Shown here: positions 63,989-64,000 of the stretch, piece after piece
Numbering within the stretch: the first letter of the stretch is position 1
Layout of the letters: each line of letters begins with the position of its first letter
DNA from: Lysobacter soli
Lineage (GTDB): Bacteria > Pseudomonadota > Gammaproteobacteria > Xanthomonadales > Xanthomonadaceae
Direction of reading: 5' to 3'
Length of the DNA: 64,000 bases
Assembly (NCBI RefSeq): GCF_003382285.1
Contig: NZ_QTJR01000014.1
Coordinates: 1 to 64,000 of the forward strand
Position numbers and translations under genes: made by a program
The notes under the pieces: generated by a model
What the model saw: the letters and a program-made list of their open reading frames with translations, nothing else
Database searches by the model: none
What the model was told of the DNA's origin: nothing

Positions 63989-64000
63989 CCCCTCACCCCG
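63989..64000. repeat. Edge of a GGGAGAGGGG-type repeat
   Basis: CCCCTCACCCCG at the window end matches the flank of the other units, so a repeat probably continues beyond the window, upstream of recG. Confidence 0.5.

Overview
The window reads as chromosome from a high-GC gammaproteobacterium of the Lysobacter/Xanthomonas family (Lysobacteraceae). This is inferred from very high GC, GC-rich codon use, gene order (mrcA divergent from pilMNOPQ; pgk, pyk and class I fba in a row), several GTG starts, and dense families of short palindromic repeats. Coding density is high: 51 protein genes are called, all complete. No tRNA, rRNA, insertion sequence, prophage or CRISPR array was seen.

Layout. 1-8.2 kb: a SpoU/TrmH methyltransferase with an overlapping GNAT acetyltransferase, an RND efflux pump (permease and adaptor), cysK, and a macro-domain protein. 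8.6-13.5 kb: a compact periplasmic nitrate reductase operon, napEFDABC, preceded by a perfect FNR-type box. 13.6-18.6 kb: glycolytic genes fba (class I), pyk, a HAD phosphatase and pgk. 18.7-22.9 kb: a sigma-70-like promoter, a cobalamin riboswitch and class Ia ribonucleotide reductase nrdA-nrdB. 23-27.5 kb: a secreted DUF4019 protein and a DUF2339/DUF3999 membrane pair. 27.6-33.9 kb: a group III truncated globin, gap, ompW (second perfect FNR-type box), an S1/P1 nuclease, a persulfide-dioxygenase-like metallohydrolase and an acetyl-CoA hydrolase/transferase. 33.9-39 kb: tkt and two tandem dicarboxylate/amino-acid:cation symporters. 39-46 kb: a MoxR-DUF58-DUF4381-BatA-BatB-BatD operon with stop/start overlaps at most junctions. 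46.4-54.2 kb: the type IV pilus operon pilMNOPQ, divergent from mrcA (PBP1A). 54.4-63.9 kb: two uncharacterised genes, gltA, rpmE2 (zinc-independent L31), nucleoside hydrolase, cutC, a Tat-type glycosylasparaginase, glucokinase and recG.

How it fits together. Much of the window is central carbon metabolism (fba, pyk, pgk, gap, tkt, glk, gltA) plus envelope work (efflux, Bat system, pilus assembly, PBP1A). Two loci share an oxygen-responsive signature: TTGAT-N4-ATCAA boxes upstream of napE and ompW, each followed at nearly the same distance by the same short AGACTGG block. The B12 riboswitch implies that cobalamin represses the B12-independent reductase, so a B12-dependent one probably exists elsewhere in the genome.

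The least expected structure is a dispersed two-hairpin repeat of roughly 80-125 nt. It lies at or near the 3' ends of trmH, napC and pilQ, always in the same orientation relative to transcription. Its stems differ between copies by paired changes while a 3-nt loop, an asymmetric bulge and a 5-nt linker are kept. A separate family of GGGAGAGGGG palindromes marks many other intergenic gaps.
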